Assembly: GCF_000730605.1 (NCBI RefSeq)
Contig: NZ_BBIS01000009.1
Span: forward strand, 124,001 to 188,000
Reading direction: 5' to 3'
DNA: 64,000 nucleotides
From: Pseudomonas monteilii NBRC 103158 = DSM 14164
GTDB taxonomy: Bacteria > Pseudomonadota > Gammaproteobacteria > Pseudomonadales > Pseudomonadaceae
A model generated the notes under the pieces. That model did no database searches. It was not told the DNA's origin and saw only the letters and a list, made by a program, of their open reading frames with translations. The position numbers were made by a program, and so were the translations under genes. This document shows positions 17,689 through 25,575 of the stretch, in pieces. Numbering within the stretch: position 1 is the stretch's first letter; the number at the start of each line of letters is the position of its first letter.

Positions 17689-18603
17689 ATGGGTCAATAT
17701 CGACAACTGCTGGTGCTGCTCACCGAGCTCGACCCGCATTCGGCCGCGCTACGCCGGGCCCTGGCCCTGGCGCATGTCAGTGGTGCCAGTGTGCATGTAC
17801 TGGGCTTGTTCGAACCGACGCAGGAGCACCTGCTGCGCGAAGAGCGATTGAACGAGGCCGATATCCAGCGTCAGTTCGACCACTACCGTGTGCGGCTGGC
17901 TGGGTTGGTCGAGCGTCACCGTGGCAGCGGCATCGCTTTGACGGTTGACAGCTTGCAGGCAGAGGACATCCGCAGCCAGGCCATCGACTACATCAGCGAA
18001 CTGCAGCCTGATATGGTCATCAAGGACAGCGAAGCGACGCCAACCATGGTGCGCCTGTTCAGCACGCCCCTGGATTGCGCGTTGATGCGGGGCTTGAAGG
18101 GCATCATGCACTTCGTACCGGCGGCAGCAGCGTCACTGCCCCAACGCGTGCTGGTCGCCGTTGACACTTCCTTCAGCGAAACGCCCGAGGTCCAGGCGTC
18201 CTTCAACCGTGGCCTGATCCGCGCCGCGCAGGCGCTTGCACTGCAATGCGATGCGCAGTTGCACCTGCTCTCGGCCTACAACCTTACGGGCGTGTTTGCT
18301 TCGGACATGAACGTCACCCAGGCGTGGATCGATGAGATGCGCAGTGCCCTGAAGGAGCCGTTCGACACCCTGGCAGACGCCGAGGGGGTCGCGGCGGAAC
18401 GCCGCCACTTCATGGAAGGAGGCCCGGTTCAGGTGATTCGCGAGCAGGTCGCTGTGCTGGATATCGACGCGGTGGTCATGGGCGTCGTGCAGCCAAAGGG
18501 CCTGGAAAAACTGCTCGGCGACACCACCGAACGCATCGTCAGCCGCCCGCCGTGCAGCGTGCTGGCGGTTCACCCTCAAGCGGCCGAAACCCTGGAGCCC
18601 TAG
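17689..18603 (+). CDS. Tandem universal stress protein
   Basis: A 304-residue two-domain Usp. The first domain begins YRQLLVLLTELDPHSAALRRALALAHVSGASVHV; the second ends DAVVMGVVQPKGLEKLLGDTTERIV. GGAGGTTCGCC precedes the ATG. The beta-CASP hydrolase starts 3 bases after its stop, so it heads an operon. A decayed relative with the same VGVVQPRRW...GDTTERLV ending lies at 31.4-31.7 kb. Confidence 0.92.
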   Translation: MGQYRQLLVLLTELDPHSAALRRALALAHVSGASVHVLGLFEPTQEHLLREERLNEADIQRQFDHYRVRLAGLVERHRGSGIALTVDSLQAEDIRSQAIDYISELQPDMVIKDSEATPTMVRLFSTPLDCALMRGLKGIMHFVPAAAASLPQRVLVAVDTSFSETPEVQASFNRGLIRAAQALALQCDAQLHLLSAYNLTGVFASDMNVTQAWIDEMRSALKEPFDTLADAEGVAAERRHFMEGGPVQVIREQVAVLDIDAVVMGVVQPKGLEKLLGDTTERIVSRPPCSVLAVHPQAAETLEP

Positions 18604-18605
18604 CC

Positions 18606-19973
18606 ATGCAACTGACCTTCCTCGGCGGTACCGGGACCGTGACCGGCAGCAAGTTCCTGCTGACCCGCGACAGCAGCCGCGTGCTGATCGACTGCGGGCT
18701 GTTCCAAGGCTACAAGCAACTGCGCCTGCGCAACTGGGAACCGCTATCGGCGGCGCTGCGCGCGCTCGATGCCGTGGTGCTGACCCACGCCCACCTCGAC
18801 CACAGCGGTTATCTTCCGGTGCTCGCGAAGGAAGGCTATACCGGGCCGATCTACGCTACGCCGGCCACCTGTGCCTTGGCCGAGATCCTGTTGCTCGATA
18901 GCGCCCGGCTGCAGGAAGAGCAGGCCGAGCATGCCAACCGGCACGGCTATTCCAAGCATTCACCGGCACGCCCGCTTTACACCGCACAGGATGCAAAGCG
19001 CGCCTTGGCATTGTTGCGCCCTGTGGAGTTGCATCACCCGACCGTGATTGCGCCGGGGATGGAGCTGCTGTTGCGCACGGCTGGGCACATACTCGGCGCG
19101 GCGACGGTACAGATCAAGGTAGACGGCCAGACCGTGGTCTTCTCTGGCGACCTGGGCCGGCCACAAGACCCGATCATGCGCGCGCCGGAACTGATCAGGA
19201 CGGCAGACGTGCTGCTGGTGGAGTCCACCTACGGCGATCGCCAGCATCCAACCGAGTCGACCGAGCAATTCCTGGCCCAGGTCATCAACCAGACCCTCCT
19301 GCGCCATGGCATAACCTTGGTGCCGTCGTTCGCCGTTGGCCGTGCCCAGTTGCTGATGTACTACCTGTACAAGCTCAAACGCGATGGCCTGATACCCGAC
19401 ATCCCTGTCTACCTCAACAGCCCTATGGCTACCGACGCAACCACCCTGTACCAACAGTTCAGGAGCGAGCATCGCTTGACGCCAGCGCAATGCGCTGCAA
19501 TGTGCAGGGGCACGCATATCATCCGTACCGTCGATGAATCCCGGCATCTGGATCAGTTGCGTGAACCTGCGGTCATTATCGCCGCCAGTGGCATGGCGAC
19601 CGGTGGACGGGTTTTGCACCATCTCAAGGCGCTGGCGCCCAACCCACGTAACAGCATCCTGTTCTCGGGTTTCCAGGCCGGTGGTACGCGCGGCGCCGAT
19701 ATCGTCGCGGGGGCGCGCAGTGTCCGCCTGCATGGCGAAGACGTGCCCATCCGGGCCCAGGTGCATGCCATGGAGAACCTGTCTGCGCATGCCGATGCCG
19801 ACGAGATCATGGAGTGGCTGCGCGGATTCGCCCGCCCCCCTCGCCAGACCTACGTTATCCATGGTGAGCCGCACGCCGCCGACACGTTGCGGCGGCGGAT
19901 CAGCATCGAACTCGGTTGGCAGGTGTACGTGCCCGAGTATCAGGAAACCGTTGCCATTGACCCAGTGCGCTAG
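18606..19973 (+). CDS. Metallo-beta-lactamase/beta-CASP hydrolase (RNA-processing type)
   Basis: A 455-residue protein. The N-terminal metallo-beta-lactamase core contains LTHAHLDHSGYLP (HxHxDH zinc motif), a later zinc His in TAGHILGAATV and SGDLGRP. The beta-CASP domain follows (STYGDRQHP, VPSFAVGRAQ, SGMATGGRVLHHL), then the RMMBL-type end with HAMENLSAHADADEI and VIHGEP. This architecture is found in CPSF73-like ribonucleases of bacteria and archaea. It is translationally close to the Usp gene upstream, implying joint low-oxygen expression; its RNA targets are unknown. Confidence 0.92.
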   Translation: MQLTFLGGTGTVTGSKFLLTRDSSRVLIDCGLFQGYKQLRLRNWEPLSAALRALDAVVLTHAHLDHSGYLPVLAKEGYTGPIYATPATCALAEILLLDSARLQEEQAEHANRHGYSKHSPARPLYTAQDAKRALALLRPVELHHPTVIAPGMELLLRTAGHILGAATVQIKVDGQTVVFSGDLGRPQDPIMRAPELIRTADVLLVESTYGDRQHPTESTEQFLAQVINQTLLRHGITLVPSFAVGRAQLLMYYLYKLKRDGLIPDIPVYLNSPMATDATTLYQQFRSEHRLTPAQCAAMCRGTHIIRTVDESRHLDQLREPAVIIAASGMATGGRVLHHLKALAPNPRNSILFSGFQAGGTRGADIVAGARSVRLHGEDVPIRAQVHAMENLSAHADADEIMEWLRGFARPPRQTYVIHGEPHAADTLRRRISIELGWQVYVPEYQETVAIDPVR

Positions 19974-19992
19974 CCTGGGCCGGGAGGTTGTC

Positions 19993-20637
19993 ATGGAAAC
20001 ACAAGCAAGGTCGAAAATCCGGGCCTGGATGCATCGGCCACGGGGGAGCCTGGGTTTGATCGTGGCCATCTTCGCGGTGCTCGCCGTGTTCGCTGCCTAC
20101 CGGGCGTTGAGCCCGAACTGGCGCCTGCCGATGCAACATCCACTTGTGGTGCTGGCTTTGCTCGCCTTGTGCGTGGCGTTAGGGTGGGTGGTGCAGCGTG
20201 GCGTGAAACGCACGGTAGCCAAGACCATATTCAATGGCCACGCCACGGGCTGGCAGGCTCGGCTTGCCTTCCTGCGCTCGGTCACCCAGGAGTCGAACGT
20301 GCTTTTGGGCTTGTTGCTGTTCCTGGCGTTGCTCGCTGGCGGCACGCTTTGGCTGGCGGGGCGCTCGGTGGACCGTATCGTGGAGAATTGCACAGACAGC
20401 CTGCAGGCCCGGGTGAACACCCTTGAGGATGAAAAGCTCACGGCATTGGTCGGCAAGCCGGTGTGTACCTGCCTGGCGCAAACGTTTCTCGACCGCAATG
20501 GGGTGATACGCCTGGCCTTGTTCGAAACGCCGATGCGGGAAGTGAGCGCATACAAGGCGTTGACGGCAGACGATGAACAGCGTTGCCTCGAACAGTTCGA
20601 CCTGCTGCCTGAAGAGGCCCGGGTGACGGTGCCTTGA
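19993..20637 (+). CDS. Hypothetical membrane protein
   Basis: A 214-residue protein with three hydrophobic segments (about residues 20-40, 49-70 and 102-120) and a soluble C-terminal part that contains a CTC motif (KPVCTCLAQTFLDRNG). GGGAGGTTGTC precedes the ATG. It lies 19 bases after the beta-CASP gene and is probably the last gene of the Usp operon. No family was recognised. Confidence 0.75.
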   Translation: METQARSKIRAWMHRPRGSLGLIVAIFAVLAVFAAYRALSPNWRLPMQHPLVVLALLALCVALGWVVQRGVKRTVAKTIFNGHATGWQARLAFLRSVTQESNVLLGLLLFLALLAGGTLWLAGRSVDRIVENCTDSLQARVNTLEDEKLTALVGKPVCTCLAQTFLDRNGVIRLALFETPMREVSAYKALTADDEQRCLEQFDLLPEEARVTVP

Positions 20638-20813
20638 ATGGTAGTAGTGCTTGCCAGTAGCTGAAACGACCGGCGCCCGACGCGGCGAACGCACAGCGAA
20701 GGCGGGGGAATCCGGGGCGGGCAACTCGTGCGGATGGGTATGGCCGGAGGTCGTGTGGCTTGAAGCGGACGGGGCAGCACGGTGGCTGCCCCAGGCACTG
20801 GCGCAACGGCGCT

Positions 20814-21383
20814 TCAGGTCAGGTTGAGGCGATGGATGACCTGGGCCGGATCATCCGGATCGGTGCTGGTGGTGAATCCTGCCGCCTTGGCCAGGTCGCG
20901 CATCGCCAGGTTGGCGGCTGAGTCGATCGAGTACATCTGCCGCATGCCCTTTGCCCGGGCATGATCGGTCAGGTGCTTGAGCAACAGGCGGCCCAGTCCA
21001 TGGTGCTGCCAGCTGTCAAGCACCGTCACGGCGCATTCGCATTCATCCTTGCCGGCAATGGCGGCATAACGCGATATGCCCACCTCCTGCAGTTCGCCGT
21101 CCACATGGGCGAGGGCGACATAGGCGGCTTGTCGGTCCTGGTCGACCGCCATCAACTGGTCGAGCATTGCCTCACCGGGCTCCTTGATCTGGCACAGGAA
21201 GCGAAAATGCCGCGATTGCGGTGACAGCCGTTCGATGAAGGCCCTTTCGCGCTCCCGGTCCTTGGCTTGCAGCGGCCTGATCAGTACGTGGGTGCCATTG
21301 TCGATGGCTTCGATCCAATGCTCGCCCGCAGGCTTGGGAAACGAGGGGGCGGTGTATTGACGGGAGGGTTCTGTAGGAGCCAT
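20814..21383 (-). CDS. GNAT-family acetyltransferase (paralog of the 17-kb gene)
   Basis: A 189-residue protein sharing HWIEAIDNGTHVLIRPLQAKDRERERAFI and LDSWQHHGLGRLLLKHL with the acetyltransferase at 16954-17502, so the pair arose by duplication. The acetyl-CoA loop QHHGLGRL is intact. It is divergent from the second FNR-type regulator across a region with an Anr-like box. The substrate is unknown. Confidence 0.87.
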   Translation of the reverse strand: MAPTEPSRQYTAPSFPKPAGEHWIEAIDNGTHVLIRPLQAKDRERERAFIERLSPQSRHFRFLCQIKEPGEAMLDQLMAVDQDRQAAYVALAHVDGELQEVGISRYAAIAGKDECECAVTVLDSWQHHGLGRLLLKHLTDHARAKGMRQMYSIDSAANLAMRDLAKAAGFTTSTDPDDPAQVIHRLNLT

Positions 21384-21451
21384 GGCAATGATCCTCGTGG
21401 GTCGGGAATGAACAATGGAGGTTCAGTTTCGACGCTCGACCCTTCGTGGAC

Positions 21452-21465
21452 TTGATAGTTGTCAA
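21452..21465. promoter_or_regulatory. Predicted Anr/FNR box (one mismatch)
   Basis: TTGATAGTTGTCAA, about 70 bases from the leftward acetyltransferase start and about 150 from the rightward regulator start. Confidence 0.6.
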
Positions 21466-21617
21466 TTGCCCCGGTCGCCGGCCGCTGTCATCTGTCAGGC
21501 GGGGAACAACAGCGGATCATCCGGGCTGGCGCAACCCTTTGTCGGACAGCCAGAAGAGGCCAGGTGAACCAGCTAACTTGTATTAATACCCGCATGTAGA
21601 ACAGCGGAGGCATGATC

Positions 21618-22349
21618 ATGTCAGGCCCTCTGGATATGGGGGCAAGGCCCCATGTGAAGTGCCTTGCGTGTTCGTTGAGTCGGCTATGCCTACCCGCCAG
21701 CCTTAGTACCGAAGAAGTGGACAAGCTGGAGCGAATCGTGCGCCGTAACCGGCCTTTGAAGAAGGGCGAATATCTGTTCAAGGCCGATGAGCCCATGGAG
21801 CATGTGTACGCCCTGCGTTCAGGGGCCATCAAGAGTTTCCTGCTCGATGCCGGGGGCAACGAGCGGGTTACCGGCTTCGTCCTGCCGGGGGAGATGCTTG
21901 GGCTGGACGCTATCGGTGCCTGGCATTATCGAAGCTATGCACTGGCGCTGGAGGTTTCGCTGGTGTGTTCCATCAGGCTGGATCAGCTCGTCGACCTGTC
22001 GGGGCAGATCCCTGGCTTGCGCTACCAGCTGTTGCATATGCTGAGCCTGGGGATTCAGAGTAAGGACGAACACTTGCGTTGCTGCCATGGGCGAGCCGAG
22101 CAGCGGCTTTCGATTTTCCTGCTCGGCATGTCGGAGCGCTATCACGAACGCGGTCTGCGCGCAGACGTCTTCAACCTGCCGATGTCCCGAGGTGATATCG
22201 CCAACTACCTGGACCTTACCCTGGAAACCGTCAGCCGGTTGTTTAGCCGTTTCACCCAGGCAGGGTTCGTGAAGTGCGTCGGGAGGGAAGTTCGATTGGT
22301 CGACTTGCAAGGCCTACTGAACCTCAGCCGGCTGGAGGAGCCCACTTGA
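21618..22349 (+). CDS. Crp/Fnr-family regulator with FNR-type cysteines (second Anr paralog)
   Basis: A 243-residue FNR-type protein. CLACSLSRLC and a fourth Cys in LALEVSLVCSIRL match the [4Fe-4S] ligands. The helix-turn-helix MSRGDIANYLDLTLETVSRLFSRF contains the ETVSR recognition helix that reads TTGAT half-sites. The ATG at 21618 was preferred to one six bases earlier because GGAGG is then correctly spaced. It is closer to canonical Anr than the regulator at 14.5-15.4 kb. It probably acts on the boxes in this island. Confidence 0.92.
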   Translation: MSGPLDMGARPHVKCLACSLSRLCLPASLSTEEVDKLERIVRRNRPLKKGEYLFKADEPMEHVYALRSGAIKSFLLDAGGNERVTGFVLPGEMLGLDAIGAWHYRSYALALEVSLVCSIRLDQLVDLSGQIPGLRYQLLHMLSLGIQSKDEHLRCCHGRAEQRLSIFLLGMSERYHERGLRADVFNLPMSRGDIANYLDLTLETVSRLFSRFTQAGFVKCVGREVRLVDLQGLLNLSRLEEPT

Positions 22350-23055
22350 GCGCAGCCAGAACCCTGTCGTAGCGTTGGACCGGCCCATCCAGAAGGAGTT
22401 GATCCCCCCAGGTTGGCCGAGGCATATGATCGGACCGCAGCCAGATGCGCTGGGGAGAAACTCCTTTTTGCCAACACATGCGCGCCGCCTGCCGGGCCAC
22501 CTGAGCCGGCGCGCAACCATAGACCGTATCTGGCTGGAACTCTTGCAATTGATGTGTCAGTTGCCGCCATCCGCTGGAGCTGTCGCGCGGCGCTTTCGCT
22601 TGCTTGTGAAGCCACGCCCGGCATTCGTTGGGCAGGCGCTCCAGCGGCAAGCCGTCGTGCAGTAACCGCACCTGCACCCAAGGCAGCCAGCAGCGGATTT
22701 CATCCAGCATGCACAGTAACGCCAATATTCCTTCACCACGTGTGATCGCCAGTAGCCGTGCGCTCTGCAAGGGCACTGGCCAGGCACTACCCAAAGGGCC
22801 TGAATACCCCAGAAGCTCGCCTGGCTGCCCCAGAGGGTGTGCGCTACGGGTGGTCACCAGAAACCGCCCATCCACCCCGGGCAGGCTGACGTAGCTGCAA
22901 GGCCAGCGCTCGGTACGATTGGCCAGCAGGCAATACTGACCTGGCATCGCCTCGCTGAACTGCGCGCTGCACAGTGCAAGGCGCAGGCACTGTTGAATGC
23001 CCGGGCCCGGTAGGGTTTCAAGCAAGCGGACACTTCTGCTGTCGTCCCGCTCCAT
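22324..23055 (-). CDS. Ferredoxin-NADP reductase-like protein, divergent
   Basis: A 243-residue protein with a weak flavin-reductase layout. MPGQYCLLANRT followed by CSYVSLPG stands in the place of the FAD-binding RxYS region, and LLAITRGEGILALLCMLDE in the place of the nucleotide-binding GxGxxP loop. Key residues are altered, so activity is uncertain. It overlaps the tail of the FNR-type gene by 26 bp on the opposite strand and is divergent from hsp20, with two Anr boxes in between. Confidence 0.6.
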   Translation of the reverse strand: MERDDSRSVRLLETLPGPGIQQCLRLALCSAQFSEAMPGQYCLLANRTERWPCSYVSLPGVDGRFLVTTRSAHPLGQPGELLGYSGPLGSAWPVPLQSARLLAITRGEGILALLCMLDEIRCWLPWVQVRLLHDGLPLERLPNECRAWLHKQAKAPRDSSSGWRQLTHQLQEFQPDTVYGCAPAQVARQAARMCWQKGVSPQRIWLRSDHMPRPTWGDQLLLDGPVQRYDRVLAALKWAPPAG

Positions 23056-23121
23056 AGTCGCCTCGATCTTGTCTGGCTGTGTCGCGCAGTTTTCAGGCTA
23101 ACCGCATGTCAGAGCGGGACT

Positions 23122-23135
23122 TTGATCAGTATCAA
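23122..23135. promoter_or_regulatory. Predicted Anr/FNR box (perfect)
   Basis: TTGATCAGTATCAA, about 65 bases from the leftward reductase-like gene start and about 115 from hsp20. Confidence 0.8.
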
Positions 23136-23164
23136 ATCGATAAACGATGGTGGCAGCCAGCTGA

Positions 23165-23178
23165 TTGATAAAGGTCAA
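23165..23178. promoter_or_regulatory. Predicted Anr/FNR box (one mismatch)
   Basis: TTGATAAAGGTCAA, about 72 bases upstream of the hsp20 start, a spacing that fits activation. Confidence 0.65.
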
Positions 23179-23249
23179 ACGCAAGGTTGACTGCCAGCGC
23201 AATATCGAGGCGTCTCCCAGGGAGGCATTACTCATTAGAGGAGGGCGCC

Positions 23250-23810
23250 ATGTCCGAAGCAGCGAAGAAAGTACCTGTCACTTCCGCAACCACCCAACCT
23301 GCCAAGGTTACGCCGCCAAGTACCGAAACATCGGACTTGTGGCGCCCATTCCAGCAGTTGCGGCGTCAGATCGACAGCCTGTTCGACGATTTCGGTCGCC
23401 GGCCATTGCGCATGCCGTTCAGCCATACCCCGTTCGATGTCGAGCCATTCTGGCGTCGTGAACTGTTCAGCCATTGCATGCCGGCGATGGATATCAGCGA
23501 ACTGGCCGATGAGTTTCGCATCAGCGCCGAACTGCCTGGTGTGGACGACAAGGACATCGAGATCAAGCTGGTCAATGGCAACGTTGTGATCCGCGGCGAG
23601 AAGCAGGAAGCGGTTGACGAAAAGCGCAAGGAGTACCACCTGTCAGAGCGGCACTACGGCAGCTTCGAGCGGGTCTTCCAGCTACCCCGTGAAGTAGACG
23701 TGGAAAAGATTAATGCACAGTTCGCGAAGGGCGTGCTGCTGGTGCATCTGCCCAAGCGTGCAGAAGCGATTCACCCCGAAAAAGTGATTCCTATCAAAAG
23801 CAGCAAGTGA
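23250..23810 (+). CDS. Hsp20/alpha-crystallin small heat-shock protein
   Basis: A 186-residue protein. A disordered N-terminus of about 35 residues precedes LWRPFQQLRRQIDSLFDDF. The alpha-crystallin domain runs from about 80 to 178 (MDISELADEFRISAELPGV...FQLPREVDVEKINAQFAKGVLLVHLPK), ending with the V-I-P-I tail motif used for oligomer contacts. AGGAGG lies about 5 bases before the ATG. Paired Anr boxes upstream suggest induction at low oxygen, like the Hsp20 proteins of other hypoxia regulons. Confidence 0.93.
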   Translation: MSEAAKKVPVTSATTQPAKVTPPSTETSDLWRPFQQLRRQIDSLFDDFGRRPLRMPFSHTPFDVEPFWRRELFSHCMPAMDISELADEFRISAELPGVDDKDIEIKLVNGNVVIRGEKQEAVDEKRKEYHLSERHYGSFERVFQLPREVDVEKINAQFAKGVLLVHLPKRAEAIHPEKVIPIKSSK

Positions 23811-23897
23811 TTGACCCGACCGATTTCAGGAGCAGGGATGCTCCGTCTTCGCATCCGAACCCATACGCGGGCGCGCCATCGACAAGAGGGGGCGATC

Positions 23898-24312
23898 ATG
23901 AACGATTTTCCAGGTACCGAGGAACTCGAAGGATTGGATGCCTGCTGGCGTGCCGCGAACTACCTTACCGTTGGCCAGATCTATCTGCAGAGCAACCCCG
24001 TGCTGGCCACCCCGCTGAAGTTGGCCGACATCAAGCCCAGGTTGCTGGGGCACTGGGGCACATCACCGGGGTTGAACCTGATCTACACCCATCTGAACCG
24101 GCTGATCCGCCATTACGATCTCAACATGCTCTTCGTCACCGGCCCTGGCCATGGCGGCCCGGCCATGGTTGCCCAGGCGTACCTGGATGGCACCTATACC
24201 GAGCTGAACCCTGCGATAGAACGCAATGCGCAGAAAGCTGTACCTGATCGAGCATGGCGAAGACATGCCTGAGGTTGCAAAATGGCACTGGACGCCGCAC
24301 CCAGACGACTGA
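23898..24312 (+). pseudogene. Phosphoketolase with a large internal deletion
   Basis: The first 104 codons read as a phosphoketolase N-terminus ([57 protein letters not shown]). From about 24210 homology jumps to the extreme C-terminus in another frame ([19 protein letters not shown], stop at 24310-24312). About 2 kb of the usual 2.3-kb gene is therefore missing, and the junction is out of frame. GGGGGCGATC precedes the ATG, and the gene follows hsp20 directly, so it was probably part of the same Anr-driven operon. Intact phosphoketolase would make acetyl phosphate from xylulose 5-phosphate. Confidence 0.85.
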
Positions 24313-24319
24313 GCAGGCG

Positions 24320-24745
24320 CTATTTGGCTTTCCAGTATTTCTGCATTTCGAGGAACAGGAACGACGCGGTCCAGGTGATCAGCACCAGGCCTGTCAATGC
24401 TTGCAGGCCGGTGAGGTACTTGAGATGGCCGGTAGGGGCGATGTCGCCAAAGCCTATCGTGGTGTAGGTGGTGAAGGAAAAGTACACGCAATCCAAGAAG
24501 CTGCCGTCGAAGTTGCCACTGAGCGAGCCCCAGCCTTCGGCGTGAGTCATTAGGTAATACACCAGGGCGAAACACCAGACCTCCAGTGCATGGGCCAGCA
24601 GCGCGCCGAATACGCCTGCAACGATCCGGAATCGGCTCCACAGTTTCAGCCGCGGTAGCCAGTCGTTCAGGCGCAGCAGGCATTCGTAGTGGATGATCAC
24701 CACTAGGATCACCACCAGCATGTTGATCAATGTGACGGTGAGCAT
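24320..24745 (-). CDS. Two-pore-helix potassium channel protein
   Basis: A 141-residue membrane protein. A long hydrophobic N-terminus, a second helix near residues 45-65, the pore loop YFSFTTYTTIGFGDIAP with the K+ selectivity filter TIGFGD, and a final helix (LTGLVLITWTASFLFLEM) form the Ion_trans_2 layout. It is short for a channel, with no RCK domain. It lies tail-to-tail with the phosphoketolase remnant. Confidence 0.88.
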   Translation of the reverse strand: MLTVTLINMLVVILVVIIHYECLLRLNDWLPRLKLWSRFRIVAGVFGALLAHALEVWCFALVYYLMTHAEGWGSLSGNFDGSFLDCVYFSFTTYTTIGFGDIAPTGHLKYLTGLQALTGLVLITWTASFLFLEMQKYWKAK

Positions 24746-24772
24746 GGTCGCTACTCGGACTGGAACGGCGTG

Positions 24773-25235
24773 TCATTTGGCCGCATCGACCAGATTATAG
24801 ATGGCAGGCTCCTTGGCCTGCGGCAGCAGTGCCGGGAATTCTTCCGGGGTGATGGTTTCCTTGGCCAACAACAGGCGTGCCCCAGTGTCCAGGTCGGCGC
24901 ATCGTTGCTCGAGCAAGGCCCGGGCACGGGCGTAGGCGTCTTCCACCAGGCCACGAATACCCAGGTCGATTTCGCGTGCAGTCTGCTCTGACTAGTCCTT
25001 GCGCTCCTGGCGCAACAACGATTCGCCCAGGTAACTGGCCTGCTGCCGCTCCAGCACTGCCTGGCCCAGTTCCGTGCTCATGCCGAATCGGGTGATCAGC
25101 TGGCGAGCAATGTCGGTGGCGCGCCCCAGATCGTCGGCGGCCCCGGTGGACACCTGACCGAATACCAGGCTTTCAGCGGCTCGCCCGGCCATCAGTACGA
25201 CAATCCGGTCGCGGAGCATTTGCGCGGCACGCTGA
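24773..25235 (-). pseudogene. FtsH protease C-terminal remnant with nonsense codon
   Basis: One frame reads MLRDRIVVLMAGRAAESLVFGQVSTGAADDL...ARQLITRFGMS, then ERKD-stop-SEQTAREIDLGIRGLVEDAYARARALLEQR, ending AIYNLVDAAK. This is the last third of an FtsH zinc metalloprotease. A TAG at 24992-24994 replaces what is normally a Tyr (ERNYSEETAREID in relatives). The AAA+ domain and the HEXXH active site are absent. The left end is intact and the right end is lost near an Anr-like site. Confidence 0.85.
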
Positions 25236-25241
25236 GGGAGA

Positions 25242-25255
25242 TTGATAAATGTCAG
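25242..25255. promoter_or_regulatory. Weak Anr/FNR-like site
   Basis: TTGATAAATGTCAG, two mismatches, about 60 bases upstream of the lipoprotein-ATPase pair. Confidence 0.4.
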
Positions 25256-25315
25256 GCTACGGTGGACGGCGATGCCGATACTGGGGGTGTCTTGAGCATG
25301 CGCGAGGGCACCAAC

Positions 25316-25570
25316 ATGCAACGCTATCTGCTTGCCGGATTGTCCAGCCTGCTGCTGGCATCGGCATCGGGCTGTACCCCTTGGCACGCTGAAGAATACG
25401 ACGCGCGCCTGGAGTCGGCCGAGAACAATGCGGCTACCGCCCGGTTGCGGGCCGATCAGGTGTGCTACCGCATAGACCTGGTCGAGCAGACCGCCAACGA
25501 GGCGCTGCGCAGAGCGACCCAGGCACAGGAACAGGTCCAGCAGTTGCTCCAGCAGGCCAAACGCAAGTGA
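25316..25570 (+). CDS. OprI/Lpp-like outer-membrane lipoprotein
   Basis: An 84-residue protein. The lipoprotein signal LLAGLSSLLLASASGC ends in a lipobox, followed by a heptad-repeat coiled coil (ARLESAENNAATARLRADQVCYRIDL...) ending QQLLQQAKRK. Length and terminal RK match the murein lipoprotein OprI, whose terminal Lys attaches to peptidoglycan. A Cys and Tyr interrupt the coiled coil, unlike housekeeping OprI. GAGGG lies about 8 bases before the ATG. The metal ATPase starts 5 bases after its stop. Confidence 0.85.
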   Translation: MQRYLLAGLSSLLLASASGCTPWHAEEYDARLESAENNAATARLRADQVCYRIDLVEQTANEALRRATQAQEQVQQLLQQAKRK

Positions 25571-25575
25571 CCGCC

